Positions 46,192-55,022 of a DNA stretch of 64,000 nt are shown piece by piece. How positions within the stretch are numbered: position 1 is the stretch's first letter; each line of letters begins with the position of its first letter. The stretch is taken from NCBI RefSeq assembly GCF_024666525.1, contig NZ_CP088294.1, positions 930,001 through 994,000 of the forward strand, given 5' to 3'. Made by a program: the position numbers and the translations under genes. Source of the DNA: Pseudomonas sp. J452. GTDB taxonomy: Bacteria > Pseudomonadota > Gammaproteobacteria > Pseudomonadales > Pseudomonadaceae. The notes beneath the pieces are model-generated. The model did no database searches, had not been told where the DNA came from, and saw only the letters and a list, made by a program, of their open reading frames with translations.

Positions 46192-46224
46192 CCCTCTGTC
46201 GTAGTCCACCGGGCCAGCGGTTCA
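46192..46224 (-). promoter_or_regulatory. ECF sigma promoter, copy 2 (barrel-sigma operon)
   Basis: Minus strand: TGAACCGCTG, 13 bases, CGACAGAGGG, preceded by AAAATAAAG. Both decamers and the spacing are identical to 39101-39133. It is 30 bases before the 72-residue frame and 308 bases before the barrel gene. The rest of the upstream gap (46225-46295) contains no other feature that I can see. Confidence 0.8.
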
Positions 46225-46295
46225 CTTTATTTTCGCGGTACTGTGATTCGCCAGCACACGACAGCACCCGTGAACGCGTCAGGCAGTGCTCGCCG

Positions 46296-47612
46296 TCAGT
46301 CCTGCATGGCCTCGGTGAACTGGCCGATGGCATCTACCACGCGCTGTGCCTCGTCGCGGATTTCCAGCATCACTTCGCCCGCCCGGTTGACCAGCTGCAC
46401 GCCCTGCTCGGCCTTGGTCTTGCTGCCGTCCATGCCGCTGACCGCCTGCTGGGCCAGCTCATGGTTGAGGCGTACCACCTCGTTGATCTCCACCGTGGCC
46501 TGGCTAGTGCGCGCCGCTAGATTGCGCACCTCGTCGGCGACCACAGCAAAGCCGCGCCCCTGCTCGCCGGCGCGTGCCGCCTCGATGGCCGCATTCAGCG
46601 CCAGCAGGTTGGTCTGCTCGGCAATCCCGCGGATCACCTGCACGATGCTGCTGATGCGCTCCGACTGCTCACTGAGTGCAGCGATCTTGCCGGCCACCTG
46701 CCCCAGCTCCTCGGCGATACCGCGCACCACCTGCACAGCCTCATCGACGGTGCCGGCGCCCTTGATCGCACTGTCATCGGTCTCCCGGGCGATGTCGAAC
46801 GCCAGTTGCGCAGCCGCCGCCTCGGCTTCGCGGTGCTCGACCTGGGCAGTGATGTCGCTGGCGAACTTGACCACCCCGTAGAGCTGGCCGGTGGCGTCAT
46901 ACAGCGGGTTGTAGGTGGCACGCAGCCATACCGTCTGGCCGGACTTGGTGATGCGTTTGAAGCGATCGGAGATGAACTCGCCCTGGTTCAGGCGCTGCCA
47001 GAAACGCCGGTAGGCATCGCTGCCGGTCTCTTCGCGGGCGCAGAACTGGCTGTGGTGTTTGCCGCGAATCTCGTCCAGGCGATAGCCCATGGTCTGCAGA
47101 AAGTTATCGTTGGCCTCCATCACCTCGCCCTTGAGGTTGAACTCGATCACCGCCATGGAACGGTTGATCGCGTTGAGCAGGCTCTGGTGCTGGTGTTCGG
47201 CATGCACCTGGGCGGTGATATCGATGGCCACCTTGATCACCTTGCTGACCCGTCCGGAAACATCGCGCACCGGCAAGTAACTGGCCTCCAGCCAGATTTC
47301 CCGGCCGCCCTTGGCCACCCGCATGAAGCGGTCACTGAAACTCTCGCCATTGCCTAGACGCTGCCAGAACTGGGCGTAGGCCGGGCTGGACAGCAGCGCC
47401 TTGGCGCAGAACAGCCGGTGGTGCTGGCCACGCAGCTCATCCAGGCGGTAACCCATGGTCGCCAGGAACGCTTCGTTGGCCTCGAGAATCTCCCCCTGTG
47501 GGGTGAATTCGATCATTGCCATGGTCTGTCGGATAGCGGCCAACACCTGCTGGCTGGAGGCCAACTGGGCCTGACTCTGTTGCAGTTCCATGCGAAGAGC
47601 TGATCCGAACAT
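46296..47612 (-). CDS. Soluble double-PAS chemoreceptor (BdlA-like)
   Basis: A 438-residue cytoplasmic methyl-accepting chemotaxis protein. Two tandem PAS/PAC domains (about 21-137 and 143-259) are close copies: [32 protein letters not shown] and [32 protein letters not shown]. The MCP signalling domain follows (about 265-438) with [38 protein letters not shown]. No membrane segment. The layout is that of P. aeruginosa BdlA, which mediates biofilm dispersion. The ATG at 47612 has GAGGT upstream; a GTG 27 codons earlier is less likely. The signal may be redox- or ligand-based; not determinable. Confidence 0.88.
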   Translation of the reverse strand: MFGSALRMELQQSQAQLASSQQVLAAIRQTMAMIEFTPQGEILEANEAFLATMGYRLDELRGQHHRLFCAKALLSSPAYAQFWQRLGNGESFSDRFMRVAKGGREIWLEASYLPVRDVSGRVSKVIKVAIDITAQVHAEHQHQSLLNAINRSMAVIEFNLKGEVMEANDNFLQTMGYRLDEIRGKHHSQFCAREETGSDAYRRFWQRLNQGEFISDRFKRITKSGQTVWLRATYNPLYDATGQLYGVVKFASDITAQVEHREAEAAAAQLAFDIARETDDSAIKGAGTVDEAVQVVRGIAEELGQVAGKIAALSEQSERISSIVQVIRGIAEQTNLLALNAAIEAARAGEQGRGFAVVADEVRNLAARTSQATVEINEVVRLNHELAQQAVSGMDGSKTKAEQGVQLVNRAGEVMLEIRDEAQRVVDAIGQFTEAMQD

Positions 47613-47733
47613 GACAACCTCACAATCCATTAGGGGGTCGATGCAGCATAGATGCCAGACTATCGGCGTGCGCTCGGTACTCCTTGAGCACACTGGCGGA
47701 CGAGTGACAGATAGGCTAGCCAGCTGCCCATAA

Positions 47734-47760
47734 CGAAAAAGCCCGCCAAAGGGCGGGCTC
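47734..47760 (-). terminator. Rho-independent terminator after desB
   Basis: On the minus strand: GAGCCCGCCC-TTT-GGCGGGCTTTTTCG. It ends about 100 bases after the desB stop, beyond the palindromic element at 47777-47863. Confidence 0.85.
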
Positions 47761-47776
47761 GTTCATCTCGGTGCAA

Positions 47777-47863
47777 CTCAGAACCTATCTACGATCTAGC
47801 GAGCTAGAGCCTGACCTCAACGCCGTATGGCCGACGCGCAGCAGATCGTGGCCAGGTTCTCAG
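47777..47863. repeat. Palindromic dispersed element at the 3' end of desB
   Basis: An 87-base element with inverted ends (CTCAGAACCTATCTACGATC at the left; the right end reads, as complement, CTGAGAACCTGGCCACGATC), a central hairpin TCTAG-CGAG-CTAGA and the core CAACGCCGTATGGCC...GCGCAGCAG. It includes the desB stop codon. Same family as 27666-27814 and 39176-39340. Confidence 0.75.
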
Positions 47864-49047
47864 GCCATGGCGGCCGGGCGCAGCGAGTAGGTCTTAAGCT
47901 GTTCGGCGAACTCGCGCAGCGACTGGATGCCGCTGGCTTCCGCCTCGCTCACCCACTGCTTGATCGCTTCGAGCATGTCGTGGCCGTTGCTGCTGGTCTT
48001 AACCCAGATCTGCTGCAGGGCCAGGCGCTTCTCGTAGATCACCTTGAGTGCCTGGCTCTGCTCCAGCATGCGCTGGATACGCGCCTGGTGGGTTTCGTCG
48101 AGCAGGCTCGGCTCACGCGACAGCAGACGCTTGGCGCGGTGGAACTGGTGACGAACCGAGGCGTCGGCCTTGGCCAGTTCCTGCTTGACCAGCGGCGCGA
48201 TGACCAGCTTGCGGTACTGCGCCATGATCTGGAAACGGTTGTTGAGGATGGCCATGGCGGTGTCCATGTCCAGATTGCGCTTGCCTTCCACGCGGTGGGC
48301 GATCGGCGCCACGCGCTGTACCTTGGCCATACGCAGGAAGCTGAACAGCTGGATCCAGGCCCAGCCCATGTCGAACTCCCACTTCTTCACCGACAGCTTG
48401 GCGCTGTTCGGATAGGTGTGGTGGTTGTTGTGCAGTTCCTCACCGCCGATCAGGATGCCCCAGGGCACCAGGTTGGTGGCGGCGTCGCGGCACTCGAAGT
48501 TGCGGTAGCCGACGGCATGACCGAGACCATTGATCACGCCTGCAGCCCAGACCGGAATCCACATCATCTGGATCGCCCAGACGGTCATGCCGAGCACGCC
48601 GAACAGGGCCAAGTCGATCACTGCCATGGCAATGATGCCGCCCATCGGAAAACGGCTGTAGACGTTACGTTCGACCCAGTCTTCCGGGCAGTTCTTGCCA
48701 TAGATGCGCAGGGTTTCCGGGTTCTTGGCTTCCTGCTGGTAGAGCTCGGCGCCGGTGCGCAGCACGGTGCTCAGGCCTTTGATCACCGGGCTGTGCGGGT
48801 CATCCACGGTCTCGCATTTGGCGTGGTGCTTGCGGTGGATGGCGGTCCACTCGCGGGTGTTCTGACCGGTGGTCATCCACAGCCAGAAACGGAAGAAGTG
48901 CTTGAGGGCGGGGTGCAGCTCCAGCGCACGGTGCGCCGAGTAGCGGTGCAGATAGACGGTGACGCTAACGATGGTGATGTGCGTCATCACCAGGGTGACC
49001 GCCACCAGTTGCCAGACCGACAGGTCAAGTAAACCGTTGTACCACAT
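47860..49047 (-). CDS. desB: DesB-like acyl-CoA delta-9 fatty acid desaturase
   Basis: A 395-residue membrane di-iron desaturase. All three His boxes are canonical: HRYSAH (about residues 34-39), HRKHH (about 70-74) and HNNHH (about 207-211, in GGEELHNNHHTYPN). Length and sequence fit P. aeruginosa DesB, which desaturates acyl-CoA made from exogenous fatty acids. In P. aeruginosa desB is next to desC and is controlled by DesT; here no desC or desT is adjacent, so regulation differs or is distant. Divergent from the GGDEF-EAL gene with a 176-base shared gap. Confidence 0.93.
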   Translation of the reverse strand: MWYNGLLDLSVWQLVAVTLVMTHITIVSVTVYLHRYSAHRALELHPALKHFFRFWLWMTTGQNTREWTAIHRKHHAKCETVDDPHSPVIKGLSTVLRTGAELYQQEAKNPETLRIYGKNCPEDWVERNVYSRFPMGGIIAMAVIDLALFGVLGMTVWAIQMMWIPVWAAGVINGLGHAVGYRNFECRDAATNLVPWGILIGGEELHNNHHTYPNSAKLSVKKWEFDMGWAWIQLFSFLRMAKVQRVAPIAHRVEGKRNLDMDTAMAILNNRFQIMAQYRKLVIAPLVKQELAKADASVRHQFHRAKRLLSREPSLLDETHQARIQRMLEQSQALKVIYEKRLALQQIWVKTSSNGHDMLEAIKQWVSEAEASGIQSLREFAEQLKTYSLRPAAMA

Positions 49048-49223
49048 GGAAGGTGTTGCCTCGCAGGGAAGAGAGAGACGGCCCGGATTGCAGGCTCGCC
49101 CGCATTATCTCTTAGTGCAGGGATAAAGCCAGTACGCCCTTAGAAGGGAATACGCTGGATAACGACTTATCTATAATGTGCGCCCGCTCACATTCCCCCC
49201 CGCCATGGCCGGCCTCTCACCCG

Positions 49224-51497
49224 ATGAAACTTCAACGCAGCCCGCTGCAGCTCACCCTGCTTTATCTATCGCTTGCCGCCCTCTGGGTGCTTGGCAGCGA
49301 CGCCCTGCTGCTCTGGCTCGGCCTCAACATCGAAACCCTGGCACGCTACCAGCTGCTCAAGGGGCTCGCCTTCGTTCTGCTGACCGCCGCCCTGCTGTAC
49401 CTGTCCCTGCAGCAGTACCAGCAGGCGCAGCGCAGCGCGCGAGAACACATCCGGCGCAGTGAAGAGCGCCTGACCCTGGCCATGGACTCGGCCCAGGAGG
49501 GCTTGTGGGACTGGGACATGCAAAGCGACAAGGTCTTCTACTCGCGGCGCTACTGCACGTTGCTGGGCTACACCCCCGAGCAGTTCGGCAACGCCCGCAG
49601 CGCCTGGGAAGAACGCCTGCACCCCGAAGACCGTGAACGCGTGATCGAGCGCTTCCACAGCCTGCTGGAAGCGCGCACCCCCTACTTCGAGATCACCTAT
49701 CGCCTGCGCCATTGCGATAGCAGCTACCGCTGGCTACTCGCCCGTGGCCAGGTGCTGCTCGACGAATACAACCGACCGAACCGCCTGATCGGCACCGCCG
49801 TGGACATCACCCAGCGCCGCGCCGACGAGGAAAGCCTGCGCCAGGCCGCCGCCGTGTTCGACAGCACCCAGGAGGGCGTGCTGGTCACCGACCACAGCCA
49901 GAAAATCGTCCACGTCAACCCGGCCTTCAGCCGCATCACCGGCTACAGCGCCGAGGAAGTGCTCGGGCAGAGCCCCAACCTGTTCAAGTCCGGCCGCCAC
50001 GACGCGGCCTTCTACCACAGCCTGTGGCACGCCCTGGAGCAACGTGGCGCCTGGAGCGGCGAGATCTGGAACCGGCGCAAGGACGGCGAAGTCTTCCCCA
50101 TGTGGCAATGCATTCGCAGCATTCATGACGAAACCGGCAATCTCAGCCACTACGTCGCGGTGTTTTCCGACATCAGCGCGCTCAAGCGCTCGCAGCACGA
50201 GCTGGACTACCTGGCCCATCACGATCCACTGACCACCCTGCCCAATCGCCTGCTGCTCAGCGAGCGCATCGAACAAGCCGTGCAGCGCGCCCAAAACAGC
50301 AAGCAACGTGGCGCCTTGCTGCTGATCGACCTCGACCATTTCAAGATCATCAATGAAAGCCTCGGCCACAACACCGGCGACCAGTTGCTCAAGCTGATCG
50401 GCGAGCGCCTGGCGCTGCGCTTCGACAAGCAGCTGACCCTGGCGCGCCTGGGCGGTGACGAGTTCGGCCTGCTGAGCAATGACTGCGCCAATGCCGAACA
50501 GGCCTCGCAACTGGCCCAACGCCTGCTCGACAGCCTGGCCCAGCCCTTCCAGATTGCCGGCGAAACCCTGTTTATCAGTGCCAGCATCGGCATCAGCCTG
50601 TACCCGGATGATGGCGATAGCGTCGAGCAACTGCTGCGCAATGCCGACTCGGCGCTGTTCCGCGCCAAGAGCAGCGGGCGCCAGGCCTTCAGCTTCTACA
50701 GCCAGGACATGACCGCCCAGGCGCGTCAGCGGGTCAAGCTGGAGGCCGAGCTGCGCCAGGCCCTGGAGCAGAACCAGCTGCGCGTGTACTACCAGCCGAT
50801 CCACCGCCTCGATGACGGGCGCATGCTCGGCGCCGAAGCCCTGGTGCGCTGGCAACACCCCGAGCGCGGCCTGGTGCCGCCTGGCGAGTTCATCCCGATG
50901 GCCGAAGACAGCGGGCTGATCGGCGCCATCGACGCCTGGGTGCTGGAACAGGCCTGCCTGCAGATGTGCCGTTGGCTGGCACGCGGCATTGAGCTGGACT
51001 TCATCGCGGTCAACGTCTCCAGCCGCCTGTTCTGCCGGGGCGAGCTGGATCTGCGGGTAGCGCGGGTCCTGGCCGACACCGGTCTCGACCCGGCACGCCT
51101 GGAACTGGAAGTCACGGAAAGTGCGGTGATGGACGACCCGGAGCACGCCCTGGAACTGCTGCAACATCTGCGCGGGCTGGGCGTGCGCCTGGCCATCGAC
51201 GACTTCGGCACCGGCTACTCCTCGCTGGCACGCCTCAAGCGCCTGCCGGTGGACAAGCTGAAACTGGATCAGAGCTTCGTCCGCGGCCTGCCCAACGACG
51301 CCGAGGACGCCGCCATCGCCCACGCGGTGATCACCCTCGGCCAGAGCCTGGGCTTGCGCGTGCTGGCCGAAGGCATCGAGACCGAGGAACAGGCCGCCTA
51401 TCTGCGCGAGATCGGCTGCGGCCTTGGCCAGGGCTACTGGTTCGGCCGCCCGCAGCCGGCCGAACAATTGCTGCCGACAACGGCGGGCACCTTGTAG
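49224..51497 (+). CDS. PAS-PAS-GGDEF-EAL cyclic-di-GMP turnover protein
   Basis: A 757-residue membrane protein. Two helices at about 8-28 and 45-62, then two PAS/PAC domains (about 80-198 and 205-320), GGDEF (HHDPLTTLPNRLLL at 332-345, GGDEF at 410-414) and EAL (AEALVRWQHPERG, EAL at 538-540; LELEVTESAVM; LAIDDFGTGYSSLARLKRL). Active-site residues of both domains look intact, so it may be bifunctional. Start MKLQRSPLQL at 49224; a perfect -10 box TATAAT lies at 49172-49177 without a good -35. Divergent from desB. Confidence 0.95.
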   Translation: MKLQRSPLQLTLLYLSLAALWVLGSDALLLWLGLNIETLARYQLLKGLAFVLLTAALLYLSLQQYQQAQRSAREHIRRSEERLTLAMDSAQEGLWDWDMQSDKVFYSRRYCTLLGYTPEQFGNARSAWEERLHPEDRERVIERFHSLLEARTPYFEITYRLRHCDSSYRWLLARGQVLLDEYNRPNRLIGTAVDITQRRADEESLRQAAAVFDSTQEGVLVTDHSQKIVHVNPAFSRITGYSAEEVLGQSPNLFKSGRHDAAFYHSLWHALEQRGAWSGEIWNRRKDGEVFPMWQCIRSIHDETGNLSHYVAVFSDISALKRSQHELDYLAHHDPLTTLPNRLLLSERIEQAVQRAQNSKQRGALLLIDLDHFKIINESLGHNTGDQLLKLIGERLALRFDKQLTLARLGGDEFGLLSNDCANAEQASQLAQRLLDSLAQPFQIAGETLFISASIGISLYPDDGDSVEQLLRNADSALFRAKSSGRQAFSFYSQDMTAQARQRVKLEAELRQALEQNQLRVYYQPIHRLDDGRMLGAEALVRWQHPERGLVPPGEFIPMAEDSGLIGAIDAWVLEQACLQMCRWLARGIELDFIAVNVSSRLFCRGELDLRVARVLADTGLDPARLELEVTESAVMDDPEHALELLQHLRGLGVRLAIDDFGTGYSSLARLKRLPVDKLKLDQSFVRGLPNDAEDAAIAHAVITLGQSLGLRVLAEGIETEEQAAYLREIGCGLGQGYWFGRPQPAEQLLPTTAGTL

Positions 51498-51545
51498 GGC
51501 GGGTGCCACCCGCGTGCTGGATGTCGCGGGTTGCAGCCGCCCTAC
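51495..51545. repeat. REP pair, TAGGGCGGGTG type
   Basis: TAGGGCGGGTGCCACCCGCG and CGCGGGTTGCAGCCGCCCTA facing each other, overlapping the stop of the GGDEF-EAL gene and close to the ssuF stop. Same family as the repeats next to the transposase at 58840. Confidence 0.8.
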
Positions 51546-51550
51546 GAGCC

Positions 51551-51766
51551 TCAGAGCTTGGCGATCGACACCTCGGTGGATTTGACGAAGGCGATTACTT
51601 CGCTGCCCACGCCCAGTTCCAGCTCGCGCACGGAGCGGGTGGTGATCACCGAGGTGACGATGCCGGCAGCGGTCTGCACGTCGATTTCCGACAACACGTC
51701 GCCTTCGACGATTTCCTTGATGGTGCCTTTGAACTGGTTGCGTACGTTGATGGCTTTGATGGTCAT
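51551..51766 (-). CDS. ssuF: SsuF-like molybdenum-pterin-binding (TOBE/Mop) protein
   Basis: A 71-residue single Mop/TOBE domain (IKAINVRNQFKGTIKEIVEGDVLSEIDVQTAAGIVTSVITTRSVRELELGVGSEVIAFVKSTEVSIAKL is nearly the whole protein). It resembles small molbindins. Such a gene ends ssu operons of pseudomonads as ssuF and is reported to be needed for growth on some sulfonates; its role is unclear. Start at 51766 follows AAGGAGC. It lies 55 bases after ssuB. Confidence 0.9.
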   Translation of the reverse strand: MTIKAINVRNQFKGTIKEIVEGDVLSEIDVQTAAGIVTSVITTRSVRELELGVGSEVIAFVKSTEVSIAKL

Positions 51767-51821
51767 GGTATTGCTCCTTGGATCATGGGTAACCCGAATG
51801 CAATCCGGGACAGGGGTTTGC

Positions 51822-52622
51822 TCAGAGCGCCCAGCGCAATTGCGTGGGCAGGGGTGAAACGGGTTCTGCCTGGGGTGGTAGTGGGGGCAGCGCCAGCACC
51901 CGGTTGAGCACTTCGGCTTCCAGTGCGGCCAGGCGCGCCGAGCCACGCTGACGCGGACGCGGCAGCTCGACCGGCAGATCGAGACCAATCTGGCCGTCCT
52001 CGATCAGGATTACCCGGTCGGCAATGGCCACCGCCTCGCTGACGTCGTGGGTAACCAGCAGCACGGTGAAACCATGCTGCTGCCACAGGCGTTCGATCAG
52101 TTGTTGCATCTCGATACGGGTCAGCGCGTCCAGTGCACCGAGCGGCTCGTCGAGTAGCAGCAGGCGCGGCTGGTGGATCAGTGCACGGGCCAGGGCCACG
52201 CGCTGCTTCTGCCCACCGGACAAGGCCGCGGGCCACTCGTTGGCGCGGTCGGCCAGGCCCACGGCGGCCAGCGCGTCACGGGCCTTGGGCTGCCAGTTGC
52301 CGGACAGGCCCAGGCCGACGTTGTCGATCACCCGCTTCCACGGCAGCAGCCGGGCGTCCTGGAACATCAGCCGGGTGTCTTCGCGGGCGGCAGACAGCGG
52401 GCCCTTGCCGGCCAGCAGCTGGCCGCCACTGGGCGCATCCAGCCCCGCCAGCAGGCGCAGCAGGGTGCTCTTGCCGCAACCACTGCGACCCACTATCGCG
52501 ACGAACTGGCCGGCCGGAATATGCAGGTCGATGGCGCTCAGTACCTGGCGTTCGCCAAACGACTTGTGGATACCTTCGATGGCCAGCGGTATGCCCTGGC
52601 GAATGCTGTGCAGGGCGCTCAT
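51822..52622 (-). CDS. ssuB: Aliphatic sulfonate ABC transporter ATP-binding protein
   Basis: A 266-residue ABC ATPase powering sulfonate uptake. Walker [10 protein letters not shown] (residues 45-53), Q-loop [10 protein letters not shown] (86-95), signature [15 protein letters not shown] (134-148), Walker [13 protein letters not shown] (154-165) and the switch His in [10 protein letters not shown]. The C-terminal 30 residues are Pro-rich. It overlaps ssuC by four bases (ATGA). Confidence 0.95.
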   Translation of the reverse strand: MSALHSIRQGIPLAIEGIHKSFGERQVLSAIDLHIPAGQFVAIVGRSGCGKSTLLRLLAGLDAPSGGQLLAGKGPLSAAREDTRLMFQDARLLPWKRVIDNVGLGLSGNWQPKARDALAAVGLADRANEWPAALSGGQKQRVALARALIHQPRLLLLDEPLGALDALTRIEMQQLIERLWQQHGFTVLLVTHDVSEAVAIADRVILIEDGQIGLDLPVELPRPRQRGSARLAALEAEVLNRVLALPPLPPQAEPVSPLPTQLRWAL

Positions 52623-53413
52623 TGGCCACCTGCCTTGGCCTGGTAGGCCGGGTGCCAGCGCAGCCACAGCCGCTCCAGGCCACGGGCGGCCAGATCCGCC
52701 AGCTTGCCGAGCACGGCGTAAAGCAGGATCGCCAGCACCACCACATCGGTCTGCAGGAACTCGCGGGCGTTCATCGCCAGGTAACCGATGCCGGCACTGG
52801 CGGAAATGGTCTCGGCGACGATCAATGTGAGCCACATAAAGCCGAGAGCGAAGCGCACGCCGACCAGGATCGACGGCAGCGCGCCGAGCAGAATCACCTG
52901 CCAGAACAGGCCGATGCCTTTCAGGCCATAGCTGCGCGCCATCTCCACCAGCGCCGGGTCGACGTTGCGGATGCCGTGGTAGGTGTTCAGGTAGATCGGG
53001 AACAGGGTGCCGAGGGCGACCAGGAAGATCTTCGCGCTCTCGTCGATGCCGAACCACAGGATCACCAGCGGGATCAGCGCCAGGTGCGGCACGTTGCGGA
53101 TCATCTGCACCGAGCTGTCGAGCAGGCGCTCACCCCATTTCGACAGGCCGGTAATAAAGCCCAGCAGCAAGCCCAGACCGCCGCCGATGGCGAAACCGAT
53201 GGCGGCGCGCTGGCCGCTGATGGCCAGGTGCATCCAGATCTCGCCACTAGCGAGCAGCGCCCAGCCGGCCGCCAGCACCGCGCTCGGCGCCGGTAGGATG
53301 CGGGTGGACAGCAAACCGGCGACTACGGCGATCTGCCAGACCGCCAGCAGCGCCAGCGGCAGGGCCCAGGGCGCCAGGCGCAGGCCGATTTTGTGTAGCG
53401 TTTGCGTCGACAT
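52619..53413 (-). CDS. ssuC: Aliphatic sulfonate ABC transporter permease
   Basis: A 264-residue permease with about six membrane helices and the cytoplasmic EAA-like loop [61 protein letters not shown] (about 130-190). Start [11 protein letters not shown] at 53413; upstream in-frame codons fall in the repeat cluster and are rejected. Expected to form a homodimer with SsuB and to receive substrate from SsuA. Confidence 0.95.
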   Translation of the reverse strand: MSTQTLHKIGLRLAPWALPLALLAVWQIAVVAGLLSTRILPAPSAVLAAGWALLASGEIWMHLAISGQRAAIGFAIGGGLGLLLGFITGLSKWGERLLDSSVQMIRNVPHLALIPLVILWFGIDESAKIFLVALGTLFPIYLNTYHGIRNVDPALVEMARSYGLKGIGLFWQVILLGALPSILVGVRFALGFMWLTLIVAETISASAGIGYLAMNAREFLQTDVVVLAILLYAVLGKLADLAARGLERLWLRWHPAYQAKAGGQ

Positions 53414-53446
53414 GTTCAACGCTCCTTCACTATGTGTATGGACAAC

Positions 53447-53650
53447 CACCCTCTCCCCCAGCCCCTCTCCCGCAAGCGGGAGAGGGGAGCCAAGTCCGTG
53501 CCAGCGAACTGGCTGGCAGCGCAGATCTGCCCCCTCTCCCATTTATGGGAGAGGGCTGGGGAGAGGGGCCGTTCTCGTGCTCAGCCCCGTAGCCCGGATG
53601 CAATCCGGGAAACCCGGCACGCAGGACCCCGGATTGCATCCGGGCTACGG
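53447..53650. repeat. Repeat cluster between ssuC and ssuD
   Basis: Two CCCTCTCCC palindromes (stems around CGCAAGCGGGAGAGGG and CATTTATGGGAGAGGG) followed by a facing pair of GCCCGGATGCAATCCGGG and CCCGGATTGCATCCGGGC. The stretch is inside the ssu operon, between the stop of ssuD and the start of ssuC. Confidence 0.85.
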
Positions 53651-53660
53651 TTTCAGCAAA

Positions 53661-54809
53661 TCAACTGGCGGCTGCCGCCTTGGGCAGGATGTCGCTGGAG
53701 ATCATTTCGCCGAACGGGCTGACGTAGCCGCGGCTCTGCGGGCGCTCCGGCGGGGCGACGTCCAGGTGCGGGAACAGCAGCTCGGCGACCCGGTACGACT
53801 CTTCCAGGTGCGGGTAACCGGAGAAGATGAAGGTGTCGATGCCCAGCGCGGCGTATTCCTTGACCCGTGCCGCTACGGTCGGGCCGTCGCCGACCAGTGC
53901 AGTGCCGGCACCGCCGCGCACCAGGCCAACCCCGGCCCAGAGGTTGGGACTGACTTCCAGCTTGTCCTTCTTGCCACCGTGCAGGGCAGCCATGCGTTGC
54001 TGGCCGACCGAGTCGAAACGCGCCAGGGAGGCCTGAGCACGAGCGATGGTGTCGTCATCGACATGGCTGATCAGCTTGTCGGTGGCCTTCCAGGCCTCTT
54101 CGTTGGTCTCGCGCACTATCACGTGCAGGCGGATGCCGAAGCGCACTTCGCGGCCCTGGGCCGCTGCCTTCTCGCGCACCTGGGCGATCTTCTCGGCCAC
54201 CGCAGCCGGCGGCTCGCCCCAGGTCAGGTACAGCTCGACCTGCTCGGCGGCGAGGTCCTGGGCGGCATCCGAGGAACCGCCGAAATACAGCGGCGGACGC
54301 GGCTGCTGGATCGACGGGTAAAGCAATTTGGCACCCTTCACCTGGATGTGTTTGCCGTCGTAGTCGACGCTCTCGCCCTCCAGCACCCGGCGCCAGATAC
54401 GGGTGAATTCCACCGAGGCTTCGTAGCGCTCGGCGTGGGACAGGTTGAGGCCGTCACCGGCCAGTTCGTCCGGATCGCCACCGGTCACCAGATTGAACAG
54501 CGCGCGGCCGTTGGACAGCCGATCGAGGGTCGCGGCCTGCCGCGCCGCCACCGTCGGGGAAATGATCCCGGGGCGCAGGGCAACGAGGAATTTCAGGCGT
54601 TGCGTCACCGGGATCAGCGAGGCGGCGACCAGCCAGGAGTCCTCGCAGGAACGCCCGGTGGGGATCAGCACGCCGCCAAAACCGAGGCGGTCGGCCGCCT
54701 GGGCGATCTGACTGAGGTAGCCATGGTCGACGGCGCGCGCGCCCTCGGCGGTGCCGAGGTATTTGCCATCGCCGTGGGTGGGCAGGAACCAGAAAATATT
54801 CAGGCTCAT
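53661..54809 (-). CDS. ssuD: Alkanesulfonate monooxygenase (FMNH2-dependent)
   Basis: A 382-residue bacterial-luciferase-type monooxygenase that cleaves C2-C10 alkanesulfonates to aldehyde and sulfite using reduced FMN from SsuE. The start [19 protein letters not shown] at 54809 is characteristic, as are [35 protein letters not shown] (about 87-122) and HERYE-type [21 protein letters not shown] (about 132-152). It fits the family length (about 380). AGGAGA precedes the ATG. Confidence 0.97.
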   Translation of the reverse strand: MSLNIFWFLPTHGDGKYLGTAEGARAVDHGYLSQIAQAADRLGFGGVLIPTGRSCEDSWLVAASLIPVTQRLKFLVALRPGIISPTVAARQAATLDRLSNGRALFNLVTGGDPDELAGDGLNLSHAERYEASVEFTRIWRRVLEGESVDYDGKHIQVKGAKLLYPSIQQPRPPLYFGGSSDAAQDLAAEQVELYLTWGEPPAAVAEKIAQVREKAAAQGREVRFGIRLHVIVRETNEEAWKATDKLISHVDDDTIARAQASLARFDSVGQQRMAALHGGKKDKLEVSPNLWAGVGLVRGGAGTALVGDGPTVAARVKEYAALGIDTFIFSGYPHLEESYRVAELLFPHLDVAPPERPQSRGYVSPFGEMISSDILPKAAAAS

Positions 54810-54832
54810 GGAGTGGTCTCCTTGGTCATGCA

Positions 54833-55019
54833 TGGCCCGGATGCGATCCGGGGCGGGATTTCCCGGATTGCATCCGGGCTACTAGAAGCATTTGGATCAC
54901 CGTCCCCTCTCCCGGATCTTCGGGTCACCCTCTCCCATAAACGGGAGAGGGAAGAACCGAGCCGGTGCCACAGTCGCCCCTCTCCCATTTATGGGAGAGG
55001 GGCTGGGGTAGAGGGAGGG
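54833..55019. repeat. Repeat cluster between ssuD and ssuA
   Basis: A facing pair GCCCGGATGCGATCCGGG / CCCGGATTGCATCCGGGC, then two CCCTCTCCC palindromes (around CATAAACGGGAGAGGG and CATTTATGGGAGAGGG). Inside the ssu operon. Confidence 0.85.
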
Positions 55020-55022
55020 CCG

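Noticed and set aside
49048..49223. DesT-type operator in the desB upstream region
   Set aside because: No clear inverted repeat of the expected kind was found; only a TATAAT -10 box for the divergent GGDEF-EAL gene.
53447..55019. Clusters of palindromes considered as an insertion sequence or integron array
   Set aside because: No transposase or integrase frame lies within; the units match short dispersed Pseudomonas repeats found at several places in the window.
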